Shown in pieces: positions 36,171 through 44,593 of a stretch of DNA of 64,000 bases. This stretch comes from Chitinophagaceae bacterium DXS (lineage in GTDB: Bacteria; Bacteroidota; Bacteroidia; Chitinophagales; Chitinophagaceae): NCBI GenBank assembly GCA_030345135.1, contig CP128386.1, forward strand, positions 589,129 through 653,128, given 5' to 3'. The notes beneath the pieces were generated by a model. That model was not told where the DNA came from and did not search any database. It saw only the letters and a list, made by a program, of their open reading frames with translations. The translations under genes were made by a program, and so were the position numbers. Every line of letters starts with the position of its first letter. Within the stretch, counting starts at the first letter, position 1.

Positions 36171-36887
36171 ATGATTAGTAAAAACGAGATCAAATATATT
36201 CAAAGTTTATACCATAAAAAAAATCGCGACATTGAAAACACGTTTATCGCAGAAGGTGCAAAAATCGTGGATGAAATATTGCAACAGTCATATCATGTAA
36301 AGAAAATTTTTGCAACAGAAGGATGGAGTAACGCCGATCTGAAACAAACAGCATTTGCGCAAATAGCAGAACACGAGTTACAAAAGATTTCACAGCTTCA
36401 AACCCCTAACCATGTGTTGGCTCTGGTGGAGAAAAAGAAGTTGCCGGAGAGTCCTGACTTAAACAACAAACTCACGCTGGTTTTAGACGGCATCCAGGAT
36501 CCGGGTAATTTAGGAACGATTATCCGCATTGCTGATTGGTTTAATATCACACAGATTGTCGCCGCCCCTGATACGGTAGATGTATATAATAGTAAGGTAA
36601 TACAATCCACGATGGCCAGCTTTATGCGGGTGAATGTGTGGTATAAGGATCTTCCGGGTTTCCTGGCCGGTTGTAAACTTCCGGTTTACGGAGCCATGCT
36701 TGACGGAGAAAATGTGTATTCAAAAAAAATTAAGGAAGGGTTGTTGGTGATAGGCAATGAATCAAAGGGGATAAGGACAGAAATTCAATCTTTCATTCAA
36801 CATAAATTGACCATTCCGAAAATTGGCGCGGCTGAATCTTTAAATGCTGCCGTTGCAACCGGAATAATATTGTCACACATTTTGTAA
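36171..36887 (+). CDS. TrmH/SpoU family RNA 2'-O-methyltransferase
   Basis: A SAM-dependent trefoil-knot methyltransferase of about 238 residues. The N-terminal substrate-binding domain (RDIENTFIAEGAKIVDEIL) precedes the SpoU motifs: LVLDGIQDPGNLGTIIRIAD (motif 1, about residue 105), LLVIGNESKGIR (motif 2) and IPKIGAAESLNAAVATGIIL (motif 3). The target, rRNA or tRNA, is not certain. The ATG at 36171 is preferred over another six bases upstream. It is head-to-head with tamL, so its promoter must lie within the tamL coding region. A strong terminator follows. Confidence 0.92.
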   Translation: MISKNEIKYIQSLYHKKNRDIENTFIAEGAKIVDEILQQSYHVKKIFATEGWSNADLKQTAFAQIAEHELQKISQLQTPNHVLALVEKKKLPESPDLNNKLTLVLDGIQDPGNLGTIIRIADWFNITQIVAAPDTVDVYNSKVIQSTMASFMRVNVWYKDLPGFLAGCKLPVYGAMLDGENVYSKKIKEGLLVIGNESKGIRTEIQSFIQHKLTIPKIGAAESLNAAVATGIILSHIL

Positions 36888-36895
36888 CCAAATGA

Positions 36896-36926
36896 AACAG
36901 GCCGGATAAGCATCCGGCCTGTTTTT
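36896..36926. terminator. Strong bidirectional terminator between convergent genes
   Basis: A perfect 12 bp stem AACAGGCCGGAT with ATCCGGCCTGTT around an AAGC loop, followed by T residues, lies between the convergent methyltransferase and OmpA-lipoprotein genes. Confidence 0.92.
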
Positions 36927-36943
36927 TAATTTCTTTTAAAGCG

Positions 36944-37600
36944 CTATTCTTTGATTTCTCCTTTGTTGGCTTTTTCTTTCATTTTGTCATCAGCATAAAC
37001 GCCAATTTCCACCCTGCGGTTTTTTACGCGGTTGGCTTCACTATCGTTCGGAAACTTGGGCTGTGTTTCGCCATACCATTTTTTGATAAGTCTGGCCGTA
37101 TCAACGCCCTGAGTAGCGAGATAGTCGGCTACAGATTCGGCTCTCTTTTTAGACAGGTCCATATTAAAATCATCAGGACCTGTATCATCGGTATGACCTT
37201 CCAGCAAAATTTTGGTGTCGGGATATTTGTTGAATACGCCCGCTACTTTAGTAAGATCCTGTTTTGCGCTGTCGCTTAAATTAGCTGAGTTGATTTTGAA
37301 TAGTAAGCCAGAATTAAAAGTCAGGTTGATGCCTTCTCCCACTCTTTCTACTTCAGCGTTGGGTACTGCTTGTTTCAATTCTTTGGATTGCTTGTCCATA
37401 TCCTTGCCAATAAAATAACCAGCCGTTCCGCCAACAGCCGCGCCCACAAGTGCACCTACAACGCTGTTCTTTGCCACCAATGCGCCAATGGCCGCACCGC
37501 CCGCAGCGCCAATTCCAGTGCCTTTCTGCGTATTATTCATGCTTTTGCAACTGCCTAAAACAATGATGGTTATTGGAATGCTCCAGAATATTTTTTTCAT
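36944..37600 (-). CDS. OmpA-family lipoprotein with glycine zipper
   Basis: 218 residues. A lipoprotein signal ends IIVLGSCKSM. A glycine-zipper segment follows (GIGAAGGAAIGALVAKNSVV, then GAAVGGTAGYFIGK), which may sit in a membrane. The last 120 residues are the OmpA C-terminal domain that binds peptidoglycan: LLEGHTDDTGPDDFNMDLSK and RAESVADYLATQGV, with NRRVEIGVY at the end. It probably tethers the outer membrane to the wall. It lies 13 bp after the stop of a TPR protein on the same strand and is likely in its operon. Confidence 0.92.
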   Translation of the reverse strand: MKKIFWSIPITIIVLGSCKSMNNTQKGTGIGAAGGAAIGALVAKNSVVGALVGAAVGGTAGYFIGKDMDKQSKELKQAVPNAEVERVGEGINLTFNSGLLFKINSANLSDSAKQDLTKVAGVFNKYPDTKILLEGHTDDTGPDDFNMDLSKKRAESVADYLATQGVDTARLIKKWYGETQPKFPNDSEANRVKNRRVEIGVYADDKMKEKANKGEIKE

Positions 37601-37613
37601 ATTTGATGTTTTA

Positions 37614-38438
37614 TTATTTACAAATCATTGCAGCAAAAAAATCAAGCTGCATATTTTTCATGCCAAGTTCGTTTGCTTTATTCAGCTCTTTGCAGATAAG
37701 CGATTTATCATTCGAACTCATCTTGGATGCAAGTTCATTTGCATTGGTTGTATTGTATTTGCCCTGCATCTGTCTTATTCGCGTGTTGGTTCTGATCTGG
37801 TACATGGATACATCATTTTTCCCAAGAGAAACTGCGGTGTCATAGTTGGTAAAAGCCTCATCATAGTTTTTTTCTTTTGCATATATATCGCCCTTCAGAA
37901 CGTAGAAGTCCGGGTTCTTGCTGTCAAGTTGTATGGCAGTTGCTACATTGTTCTTTGCATCTTCAAACATGCCATCCTGAAGATCCATATTAGCCATGTC
38001 TGCAAACATGGTGGCCCTGGCTTTTACATTTTTATTTTTGGCTGTCAGTTCTGTCACTTTTTGCAGATCGGCTTTGGCTTCATCCTCCTGGCCAAGTTTT
38101 CTATAAGCATAACTTCTGTTGTAGTATGCCATTACATTGGTGCTTTTACTTACAGTGATAGCGTTGGAAGAAGCTTCAACTGCTTCGTTATAGCGTTGCA
38201 GCCCGTTTAGGGCTCTGGCTTTTCCAACCTGTCCCTGTTCTTTGGCGTCCTTGGTGGTACAGTTGGCCAGCACATCGGTGAATATGGTAAGGGCATCATC
38301 GAACCTGGTGCTATCGAGCAGTTGGTTGCCTTTCTTTACCTTGTCGTAGCATTTGTTTGACATGGTAAATAACTGCGCGGATACCATCAGCGGGGCCATA
38401 AAAAAGAAAAAGATAACTGGTAGAGGTTTTGGTTTCAT
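37614..38438 (-). CDS. Exported TPR-repeat protein
   Basis: About 274 residues. A signal peptide (PVIFFFFMAPLMVSAQ) precedes helical repeats over nearly the whole chain, such as NGLQRYNEAVEASSNAITVS, AYYNRSYAYRKLGQEDEAKA and YVLKGDIYAKEKNYDEAFTN, with the TPR spacing of Ala, Gly and Tyr. It should serve as a periplasmic protein-protein interaction module. The Met at 38438 is preferred over the frame start at 38471. The OmpA lipoprotein gene follows 13 bp downstream, suggesting a common envelope role. Confidence 0.85.
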   Translation of the reverse strand: MKPKPLPVIFFFFMAPLMVSAQLFTMSNKCYDKVKKGNQLLDSTRFDDALTIFTDVLANCTTKDAKEQGQVGKARALNGLQRYNEAVEASSNAITVSKSTNVMAYYNRSYAYRKLGQEDEAKADLQKVTELTAKNKNVKARATMFADMANMDLQDGMFEDAKNNVATAIQLDSKNPDFYVLKGDIYAKEKNYDEAFTNYDTAVSLGKNDVSMYQIRTNTRIRQMQGKYNTTNANELASKMSSNDKSLICKELNKANELGMKNMQLDFFAAMICK

Positions 38439-38517
38439 GAATGAAGGTTTTATTGCTATCAGTATTAACAAGTTGAGCCCTTGTTTGTTTTGGCGGAGAA
38501 AGAAAAAAAGAAGCCAA

Positions 38518-38566
38518 AGTACGAAGTACAGAATATAAGTACGAAGTACGAATTACGAAGTACGAA
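38518..38566. repeat. TACGAAG word array upstream of the TPR gene
   Basis: AGTACGAAGTACAGAATATA, AGTACGAAGTACG and AATTACGAAGTACG lie about 80 bases upstream of the TPR protein start. The rest of 38567-38727 is AT-rich without a recognised feature. Confidence 0.8.
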
Positions 38567-38727
38567 TGTGCAACTGCGAAATTTTAATGAGGCAGGATGA
38601 TGGTGCGGTTAATATCCAAGGATAAGATCGATTTATTCGAATTAAATTTCTATTGATATTAACTGTGCTGCTGGAAAGAGAAGCAGGTAGGAAATACGAC
38701 ATTTTTGAAGGATGTGCTGGCTCGCGT

Positions 38728-38768
38728 GTAGATCTGTCCTACACTTTCAAAGTGTAGGACAGATCTAC
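38728..38768. repeat. Perfect 41 bp palindrome, first copy
   Basis: Two 20 bp arms, GTAGATCTGTCCTACACTTT and its exact reverse complement, flank a single C. It stands at the outer edge of the duplicated lolE-tail unit. Compared with the second copy it carries GATC in place of AATC and the change is mirrored in both arms. Confidence 0.92.
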
Positions 38769-38897
38769 CCGGGGAAGTACACGTCGACCAAATTCCAGAA
38801 TTCTCCCGTATCCTTGCCCGTAGGGCATTAAGCTCAATAGAAATAAATGATTAGCTTAATATTATTGTCCGTAGGACATTAACAGTATTAGTTCTCT

Positions 38898-39157
38898 CTA
38901 CCTGAACTGAATCGCCTTCACCGGCGAAATGTTCTTTACAAAAAGCGTTGGTAACAGCAACGATAAATGCAGACAAACAAGGTTGCAATACACACCAGCA
39001 ACACCTGCCACCAGATAATATCAACCGGCGCGGAACGGACATAATATGCACTTTCATCCAATTTTATAAAGCCGGTGTATTGTTGCAGCAAACAAATGCC
39101 CAGGCCAAAAAGCAACCCAATGCCAATGCCTCTCACGGCAATAATAGCCGAGTTATA
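38898..39157 (-). pseudogene. Truncated duplicate of the LolC/E permease C-terminus
   Basis: This copies the last part of the gene at 39331-40563, from MRGIGIGLLFGLGICLLQQY on. It has lost the 5' part at GAGTTATAAAG, where the second palindrome begins, and one A in AACGATAAAATGC, which shifts the frame so the end reads CIYRCCYQRFL. The stop is TAG in place of TAA. It cannot make a functional permease. Confidence 0.88.
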
Positions 39158-39159
39158 AA

Positions 39160-39204
39160 GTGTAAATCTGTCCTACACTTTCAAAGTGTAGGACAGATTT
39201 ACAC
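39160..39204. repeat. Perfect 45 bp palindrome, second copy
   Basis: Two 22 bp arms, GTGTAAATCTGTCCTACACT plus TT and its exact reverse complement, flank a single C. It marks the boundary between the two duplicated units. Confidence 0.92.
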
Positions 39205-39330
39205 GGGAAATACACGTCGGCCAGATTCCAGAATTCTCCCGTATCCTTGCCCGTAGGGCATTAAGCTCAATAGAAATAAATGATTAGCTTAATATTATTG
39301 TCCGTAGGACATTAACAGTATTAGTTCTCT

Positions 39331-40563
39331 TTACCTGAACTGAATCGCCTTCACCGGCGAAATATTCTTTACAAAAAGCGTTGGTAACAGCAACGATAAA
39401 ATGCAGACAAACAGGGTTGCAATACACACCAGCAACACCTGCCACCAGATAATATCAACCGGCGCGGAACGGACATAATATGCACTTTCATCCAATTTTA
39501 TAAAGCCGGTGTATTGCTGAAGCAGGCAAATGCCCAGGCCAAAAAGCAACCCAATGCCAATGCCTCTCATGGCAATAATAGCCGAGTTATAAAGGAATAT
39601 TTTCTGAATGGTCCAATCTCTTGCGCCCACCGCTTTTAAAACGCCGATCATCCTTGTTCTCTCCAGCACAAGGATCAACAAGCAGGTGATAAGATTAATA
39701 ATGGCCACAACGGACATTACTGTAAATATTACATCCCTGTTTACGTCCTGTATATTCAGCCAGTCAAAAATATTGGGGTAGATCTCCTTAATTGTTTTAC
39801 TGATCCAGGCATCCGGTAGCTTGTTAAACAACATGGAATTTACTGTGTCCAGCTTTTTGTAATCTTTTATAAAGATCTCATAGCCGCCGATCTCGTCAGG
39901 CTGCCAGTTGTTAATCCGTCTTATCAAACGGATATCTGCCAGCGCAAAAAGTTTGTCGTACTCTTCAATGCCACTTTTAAATATGCCACTTACTACAAGC
40001 TTTCTAAATGTGCTTTTACCCTCGGAGGGAGAAATAAAATGCACGATAACCGAATCACCCATTTTAATCTGTAATTCGTTAGCAATTGGTTGGGATATAA
40101 TAATATTCCGGCTATACAGACTATCACCGAAATTCAACCACCAGCCTTCCTGCATAAACGATTCAAAATTGGTGGAATCGTATGCCTGGTCAATTCCCTT
40201 TATCAGCACTCCTTCAATTTCCTTGTTCTTTTCAATTACGGCAGACTTTGTTGCAAAAGGCTGAACGGACCGGATCTCGGGTATTTGTTTTAAGATATGA
40301 ATAACGGAGTCATTTTCTTTGAGGGCCGTCTCCTCAGCAACAATGGCCTTGGCAGGCTCATACTGCTGAACACGGATATGTCCCCAGAAATTAAACACCT
40401 TGCCGCTTACTTTTTGCTGAAAGCCATTCACAAAAGCCAGTGTAATGATCATAGCGGCGACGCTCAGCGCTGTGGCTGCTGTTGCCAGTTTTATTATAAA
40501 TGCTGAAAATGACTTCTGGCCCTTAAATGCTATGCGGTTTGCTATAAATGAGGCAATGTTCAT
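39331..40563 (-). CDS. ABC transporter permease, LolC/LolE (FtsX) family
   Basis: About 410 residues with the lipoprotein-release permease layout: an N-terminal helix (ATALSVAAMIITLAFVNGFQ), a 220-residue periplasmic MacB-like domain, and three C-terminal helices starting FTVMSVVAIINLITCLLILV, with the FtsX motif MIGVLKAVGARDWTIQKIFL. It probably moves lipoproteins from the inner membrane towards the outer membrane. The ATG at 40563 is chosen; the frame upstream (HPHIYTFAHPPIS) is translated word repeat. The gene tail and downstream region are duplicated. No ATPase gene is adjacent. Confidence 0.9.
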   Translation of the reverse strand: MNIASFIANRIAFKGQKSFSAFIIKLATAATALSVAAMIITLAFVNGFQQKVSGKVFNFWGHIRVQQYEPAKAIVAEETALKENDSVIHILKQIPEIRSVQPFATKSAVIEKNKEIEGVLIKGIDQAYDSTNFESFMQEGWWLNFGDSLYSRNIIISQPIANELQIKMGDSVIVHFISPSEGKSTFRKLVVSGIFKSGIEEYDKLFALADIRLIRRINNWQPDEIGGYEIFIKDYKKLDTVNSMLFNKLPDAWISKTIKEIYPNIFDWLNIQDVNRDVIFTVMSVVAIINLITCLLILVLERTRMIGVLKAVGARDWTIQKIFLYNSAIIAMRGIGIGLLFGLGICLLQQYTGFIKLDESAYYVRSAPVDIIWWQVLLVCIATLFVCILSLLLPTLFVKNISPVKAIQFR

Positions 40564-40574
40564 AAAGGGTAAAA

Positions 40575-40680
40575 GTAATGAAATGGGCGGATGTGCAAAT
40601 GTGTAAATGTGCGGATGTGCGAATGTGCAAATTTGCGAATTTGAGAGAATTGACAATTGACAGGTGATAATTGAAAATGA
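40575..40680. repeat. GTGCAAATGTGC and AATTGACAATTG word arrays
   Basis: GATGTGCAAATGTGTAAATG and related words fill 40590-40640, and GAATTGACAATTGACAGGTG with ATAATTGAAAATGAA fills 40645-40680. They lie directly upstream of the permease start. The remaining 40681-41006 stretch has no supported gene. Confidence 0.8.
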
Positions 40681-41006
40681 AAGTGCGAAGCGGGTTTCTT
40701 ACACCTCATGCGAAATCTGCATACCTGCTTCATAATGCGTAAAGCTGATCGCATATTGACCACCAGGATTACCGGACGTTGAAGTGAGTGACACAACGGA
40801 CGATGATAGTAGCAGTGCTGCTGATGAATAAGAAAAAATGAAGATTTGATCTATCTACGGGATGAGGTTTTGTATGATTGTTGCATACAAATAACCACTC
40901 AATTGGCGTTGATTATAATTATATTAGCGGCATGAACGCCCTGCAGTCTTTTACTGCCTGGCTTGTTGCTGGCAGCAGGAAGCTGCAGTATGTTAAAAAT
41001 CTTGAG

Positions 41007-42293
41007 ATGAAAACAGTAAGAAAGTTAGCAGTATTGTTGATATTCTTTTTGCCATTTGCAGGTAAAGCTCAGTTAAGGGATAGTACTTATATGCCCAATG
41101 TGCGGGGGATAAAACTTTTTGTGACCGGCGATCAAATGACATATCCCATTATGAGCCTGGGAGCGTTGAATACACTTGAATTGCATTTTGATGATGCCGA
41201 TAACTATGTGAAAAATTTCAGCTACACATACCAGCTTTGTAACGCGGATTGGAAACCGGTGACGCTTGGCGCGCTGGATTTTATTCAGGGTTTTACGCAA
41301 AACAGGATAAGTGAGTACAGGCAATCTTCCATCGCCAAGGTTCCTTATGTACACTATGTAGCCCGCCTGCCGGAAAGAAGTTGTGTGCCTACCAAAAGCG
41401 GCAACTATATTTTAAAGGTTTTTTTGAATGGAGATACAACAAAACTGGCTTTTACAAGGCGCCTGCTGATCTTTGAAACTTTAACGGCAGTCTCGTCGCA
41501 GATAGTGCAACCTTACAATAGCGACCTGTTTCAGACGCATCAGAAGATCCAGTTTTTTGTTGATAAATCCAGGCTGAACCTCATAAATCCGCTGGACCAG
41601 CTAAAAGTGGTAGTGATGCAAAACTATCGTTGGGACAACGCGTCGTATATGTCGCAGCCTACCTTTATGCGCAATAATCTTTTTGAATACAGCAACGAAA
41701 CAAATTGTGTTTTTCCGGCAGGGAAGGAATTTCGCTGGGTTGACCTGAGGAGTTTTCGCTTTCAGAGCGAACGTATTAACAGTGTAGATAAAAATGCGAC
41801 ACCCTTTTCTGTAGTGTTGAAACCGGATGGCGACAGGGCTCAGTCAAGATTTCTTACCTATCGCGACCTGAATGGATTTTGGGAAATCAGCACGTCCGAT
41901 CTGATAAATCCGTGGTGGCAGGGAGATTATGCTAACGTTCGTTTTATCTACCGGCCAACGAGCGGTCAACCATATGATGGAAAGGATGTGTATATCATTG
42001 GACAGTTCACCAGCTATAAATTAAATGATTCAACAAAAATGACATTTAACGCGGCCGATGGCGTATATGAAAAAACTATGTTATTAAAACAGGGCTACTA
42101 TACATACACTTACGCAACAGCCAACACTGCGGACAAAAATAAGGTGGCGGATGTTTCGTTAACAGATGGTAATTATTGGGAAACAGAAAACGATTATACT
42201 GTACTCGTTTATTTTAGAGACCTGAGCGGAAGACATGACAGGTTGATTTGTGTTTCAACGATCAACTCAAAGGCTACACGGGTTGGTTTTTAG
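41007..42293 (+). CDS. Type IX secretion system plug protein (DUF5103)
   Basis: About 428 residues. A signal peptide (LLIFFLPFAGKAQ) is followed by the DUF5103 domain: TYMPNVRGIKLFVTGDQMTY, LELHFDDADNYVKNFSYTYQ, CNADWKPVTL and FIQGFTQNRISEY, then the second half with ETNCVFPAGKEFRWVDLRSF and GDYANVRFIYRP. The family includes the plug that closes the SprA translocon of T9SS. The ATG at 41007 is preferred over the long open frame upstream. With porW/sprE at 10 kb it shows that the genome encodes T9SS. Confidence 0.9.
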   Translation: MKTVRKLAVLLIFFLPFAGKAQLRDSTYMPNVRGIKLFVTGDQMTYPIMSLGALNTLELHFDDADNYVKNFSYTYQLCNADWKPVTLGALDFIQGFTQNRISEYRQSSIAKVPYVHYVARLPERSCVPTKSGNYILKVFLNGDTTKLAFTRRLLIFETLTAVSSQIVQPYNSDLFQTHQKIQFFVDKSRLNLINPLDQLKVVVMQNYRWDNASYMSQPTFMRNNLFEYSNETNCVFPAGKEFRWVDLRSFRFQSERINSVDKNATPFSVVLKPDGDRAQSRFLTYRDLNGFWEISTSDLINPWWQGDYANVRFIYRPTSGQPYDGKDVYIIGQFTSYKLNDSTKMTFNAADGVYEKTMLLKQGYYTYTYATANTADKNKVADVSLTDGNYWETENDYTVLVYFRDLSGRHDRLICVSTINSKATRVGF

Positions 42294-42451
42294 CTATCAA
42301 AGCATCATTAGAAGGTACACAGTGTTGTTAAAAGTTTTATTTGATTGATGTGAAAAGCCCTGAAAATCAGGTGTAGCGCGGGATTTGTAAAATAATTTTT
42401 AGCGCGAACAAAAAAAAATGAAAAAAAACGGATGAAAAAAGTGCCAACCCT

Positions 42452-42459
42452 TATCTTTG
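42452..42459 (+). promoter_or_regulatory. Putative -7 element of the SRP RNA gene
   Basis: TATCTTTG, a perfect TAnnTTTG match, ends four bases before the start of the SRP RNA at 42464. The -33 region is A-rich and not clear. Confidence 0.65.
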
Positions 42460-42463
42460 CGCC

Positions 42464-42558
42464 GGCAGGTCTTACACGACCAGCTCCTGCTGAACCCTCC
42501 CAGGGCAGGAATGCAGCAAGAGTAGGCGGTTGTAGCGGTGCGATGTAATCAGCCTGCC
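42464..42558 (+). ncRNA. ffs: Signal recognition particle RNA, small bacterial type
   Basis: The conserved apical part is seen: CAGCTCCTGCTGAACCCTCC, then CAGGGCAGGAATGCAGCAAG and AGTAGGCGGTTGTAGCGGTG. The ends GGCAGG and CCTGCC pair to close a 95-nt hairpin. A T run (42561-42566) and a second hairpin CCCCTTTCTTAAGAAGGGG provide termination. It works with Ffh to target proteins to the membrane. This form matches other Bacteroidota SRP RNAs that I recall. Confidence 0.93.
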
Positions 42559-42654
42559 ATTTTTTCCCCTTTCTTAAGAAGGGGTTTGTTCTTTCATAGC
42601 AGATGAGATCATATTGATCATATTCATTGCCTAAAGGCGTTAAAACTAACTATC

Positions 42655-43305
42655 ATGAAATTTTTTATCGACACGGGTAATCTCTCTCAAATTCAAGAAG
42701 CTCACGATCTGGGTATATTAGACGGTGTTACTACCAACCCATCTTTAATGGCAAAAGAAGGCATTAAAGGTGAAGAAGCTATTACTAATCACTATAAGGC
42801 TATTTGCGATATAGTTGATGGCGATGTAAGTGCTGAGGTGCTTTCTACTGATTTCAATTCTATTATTGAAGAAGGTAAAAAACTGGCTGCGATCCATCCG
42901 AACATTGTTGTTAAAGTTCCGATGATCAAAGACGGCGTTAAAGCTATCAAATGGTTTACTGATAACGGTATCAAAACAAACTGTACACTGGTATTCTCTG
43001 CTGGTCAGGCAATCCTGGCTGCAAAAGCGGGCGCTAAATATGTTTCTCCATTTGTTGGCCGTATTGACGACAGTGGTTGGGACGGTATGGAACTGATCGG
43101 TCAGATTTCACACATTTACCAGTTACAGGGCTTTACTACGCAAATCCTGGCGGCATCTATCCGTAGCGCTTTGCACATTGTGAAAGCAGCTGAGCTGGGT
43201 GCAAATGTTTGTACTTGTCCATTAGAGTCAATCTTAGGATTATTAAAACATCCGTTGACTGATATCGGTCTTGCAAAATTCCTGGAAGACGCAAAAAAAT
43301 TATAA
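42655..43305 (+). CDS. Fructose-6-phosphate aldolase/transaldolase-like protein
   Basis: A small (216 residues) class I aldolase barrel of the TalC/FSA type. The opening KFFIDTGNLSQIQEAHDLGI and GVTTNPSLMAKEG is typical; the Schiff-base Lys is in NIVVKVPMI (about residue 86), followed by GIKTNCTLVFSAGQAILAAK and SPFVGRIDD. Such enzymes transfer dihydroxyacetone units (transaldolase) or cleave fructose 6-phosphate; the two activities cannot be told apart here. Strong codon bias (CTGG, AAAG, GGT) suggests high expression. It has its own terminator. Confidence 0.93.
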   Translation: MKFFIDTGNLSQIQEAHDLGILDGVTTNPSLMAKEGIKGEEAITNHYKAICDIVDGDVSAEVLSTDFNSIIEEGKKLAAIHPNIVVKVPMIKDGVKAIKWFTDNGIKTNCTLVFSAGQAILAAKAGAKYVSPFVGRIDDSGWDGMELIGQISHIYQLQGFTTQILAASIRSALHIVKAAELGANVCTCPLESILGLLKHPLTDIGLAKFLEDAKKL

Positions 43306-43330
43306 TCAAAACAAATTTGTTATAGTAAGA

Positions 43331-43357
43331 AGACGCCCGTTGATCGGGCGTTTTTTT
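43331..43357 (+). terminator. Intrinsic terminator of the transaldolase-like gene
   Basis: ACGCCCG pairs with CGGGCGT over a TTGAT loop, followed by seven T residues, 27 bases after the stop. Confidence 0.88.
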
Positions 43358-43360
43358 ATT

Positions 43361-43490
43361 CCAGCTATTAGCTGTCAGCTATTAGCTTTTGGATTCGAGG
43401 CAAGAGTTAATCGTTAGTTGTCAATGAAGTATCGTGTTGGCATGCTCTGTGGTTCTCCTTGTGTTCTCTGTACGCCTCTGTAACTGTATT
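43361..43490. repeat. TAGCTGTCAGC and CTCTGTGGTTCTC word arrays
   Basis: CCAGCTATTAGCTGTCAGCT words at 43361-43391 directly follow the terminator, and CTCTGTGGTTCTCCTTGTGT words fill 43446-43487. No gene is present before 43595. Confidence 0.75.
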
Positions 43491-43594
43491 TAATTTGTTT
43501 ATAAAAAGCTGCCCACGTCGTAGGATAATGTTTTATTTTTAGTCATGCATTTACTTAATGCACCCTGTATGAATAAGGTTACGGTACCGGATTT

Positions 43595-44368
43595 ATGTTA
43601 CTTAATACCTACATACCAGCTCCACAATTAAGACCATTCATTAAATCTTTCCTGGTTATTGAAAGTTCTGATGATCTGGTGAACAGAATATTGCCCGGTA
43701 CTTCAATGGCTATTGCTTTTCGTTATAAAGGACAGGTGAATTATTTGAAGGATGATGCATATGATCATCTACCTGTTTCAACCATTACAGGGTTAAGAAA
43801 ATCAGTCCGGTTAATTAACTATCAAAAAGATTCAGCAAACATTATCGTCGTGTTTAAAGAAGCAGGTGCAAGTGCTTTTTTCAGAGAGCCACTGAATGAA
43901 CTGTTTGAAGAAAGTATTTCGTTGGATAATTTGATTCCGCGACAGGAAATTCTGGATATAGAGGATCGGTTAGCGACCGCATTCGATACGCCACAACGGA
44001 TTGCCATTGTTGAAGCTTTTTTATCGTCAAAATTGAAAGCGCAGGAGACTGATAAACTCGTGCAGACTGCTGTAGAAAAGATTTACAATACTGCAGGAAT
44101 TATCAGGATGAAAGAACTAGCTGATATTCTCTACATCAGTAAAGATGCTTTTGAAAAGCGATTCAGGAAAACTGTAGGCGCTTCGCCAAAACTCTTTTCT
44201 TCTGTTGTAAGAATGAACGCTGCAATTCATCACCACAAGCCTATACATACTATGCTTGATATTGCACTCGATGCCGGTTATTACGATCAGGCGCATTTTA
44301 ATAAAGCGTTTAAGCTTTTCACCGGACAAACACCGCTAGACTTTTTCAAATCTCCTCCTTCCTGGTAA
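43595..44368 (+). CDS. AraC-family transcriptional regulator
   Basis: 257 residues. The N-terminal 150 residues form a small beta-rich sensor of the DUF6597 type (PAPQLRPFIKSFLVIESSDD, PGTSMAIAFRYKG). The C-terminal AraC helix-turn-helix pair is at about residues 160-250: RMKELADILYISKDAFEKRF and IALDAGYYDQAHFNKAFKLF with the usual GQTPLDF end. It should bind DNA and respond to a small ligand. The YciI-like gene 225 bp downstream on the same strand is a plausible target, which is an inference from position. Confidence 0.92.
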   Translation: MLLNTYIPAPQLRPFIKSFLVIESSDDLVNRILPGTSMAIAFRYKGQVNYLKDDAYDHLPVSTITGLRKSVRLINYQKDSANIIVVFKEAGASAFFREPLNELFEESISLDNLIPRQEILDIEDRLATAFDTPQRIAIVEAFLSSKLKAQETDKLVQTAVEKIYNTAGIIRMKELADILYISKDAFEKRFRKTVGASPKLFSSVVRMNAAIHHHKPIHTMLDIALDAGYYDQAHFNKAFKLFTGQTPLDFFKSPPSW

Positions 44369-44517
44369 ATCACTGATTTTTTACAATGATCCGGTTCTCT
44401 TGTTTTTGATCTTTGTTCAAGAATACAAGACAATCAGTGTACTGCCAATCGTTGTGATTCAAATATTCGTTTCTTAAGATTTTAAGAAGATGAACTTTGT
44501 TAACAATGTTGGATCTA

Positions 44518-44566
44518 ATCTCTGTGCAACTCAGTGCCTTCTTCGTGCATCTCTGTGTAACTGTAT
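44518..44566. repeat. CTCTGTGCAACTC word array
   Basis: TCTCTGTGCAACTCAGTGCC, TTCTTCGTGCATCTCTGTGT and AACTGT lie just upstream of the YciI-like gene. Its family is the same as at 17576 and 33586. Confidence 0.7.
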
Positions 44567-44593
44567 TTTTAAACAATCATTAAATAATTCATT

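Larger units (their letters stand above)
38728..39594. repeat. 433-434 bp tandem duplication of the lolE tail and downstream region
   Basis: Unit 1 (38728-39160) and unit 2 (39161-39594) align almost throughout, differing at a handful of sites. Each has the palindrome, a TTGCCCGTAGGGCATTAA and TGTCCGTAGGACATTAA block, and the last 87 or so codons of the permease gene. The junction is at the palindrome. Confidence 0.92.

Noticed and set aside
40564-40656. Longer N-terminus of the LolC/E permease
   Set aside because: The extension (FAHPHIYTFAHPPIS) is translated GTGCAAATGTGC words; the Met at 40563 starts a normal permease N-terminus.
40690-40835. Short frame ending VEVSDTTDDDSSSAADE in the gap between the permease and plug genes
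   Set aside because: It has no start codon and is closed upstream after a few codons; the acidic bias can arise by chance. Could be a relic, but there is no support.
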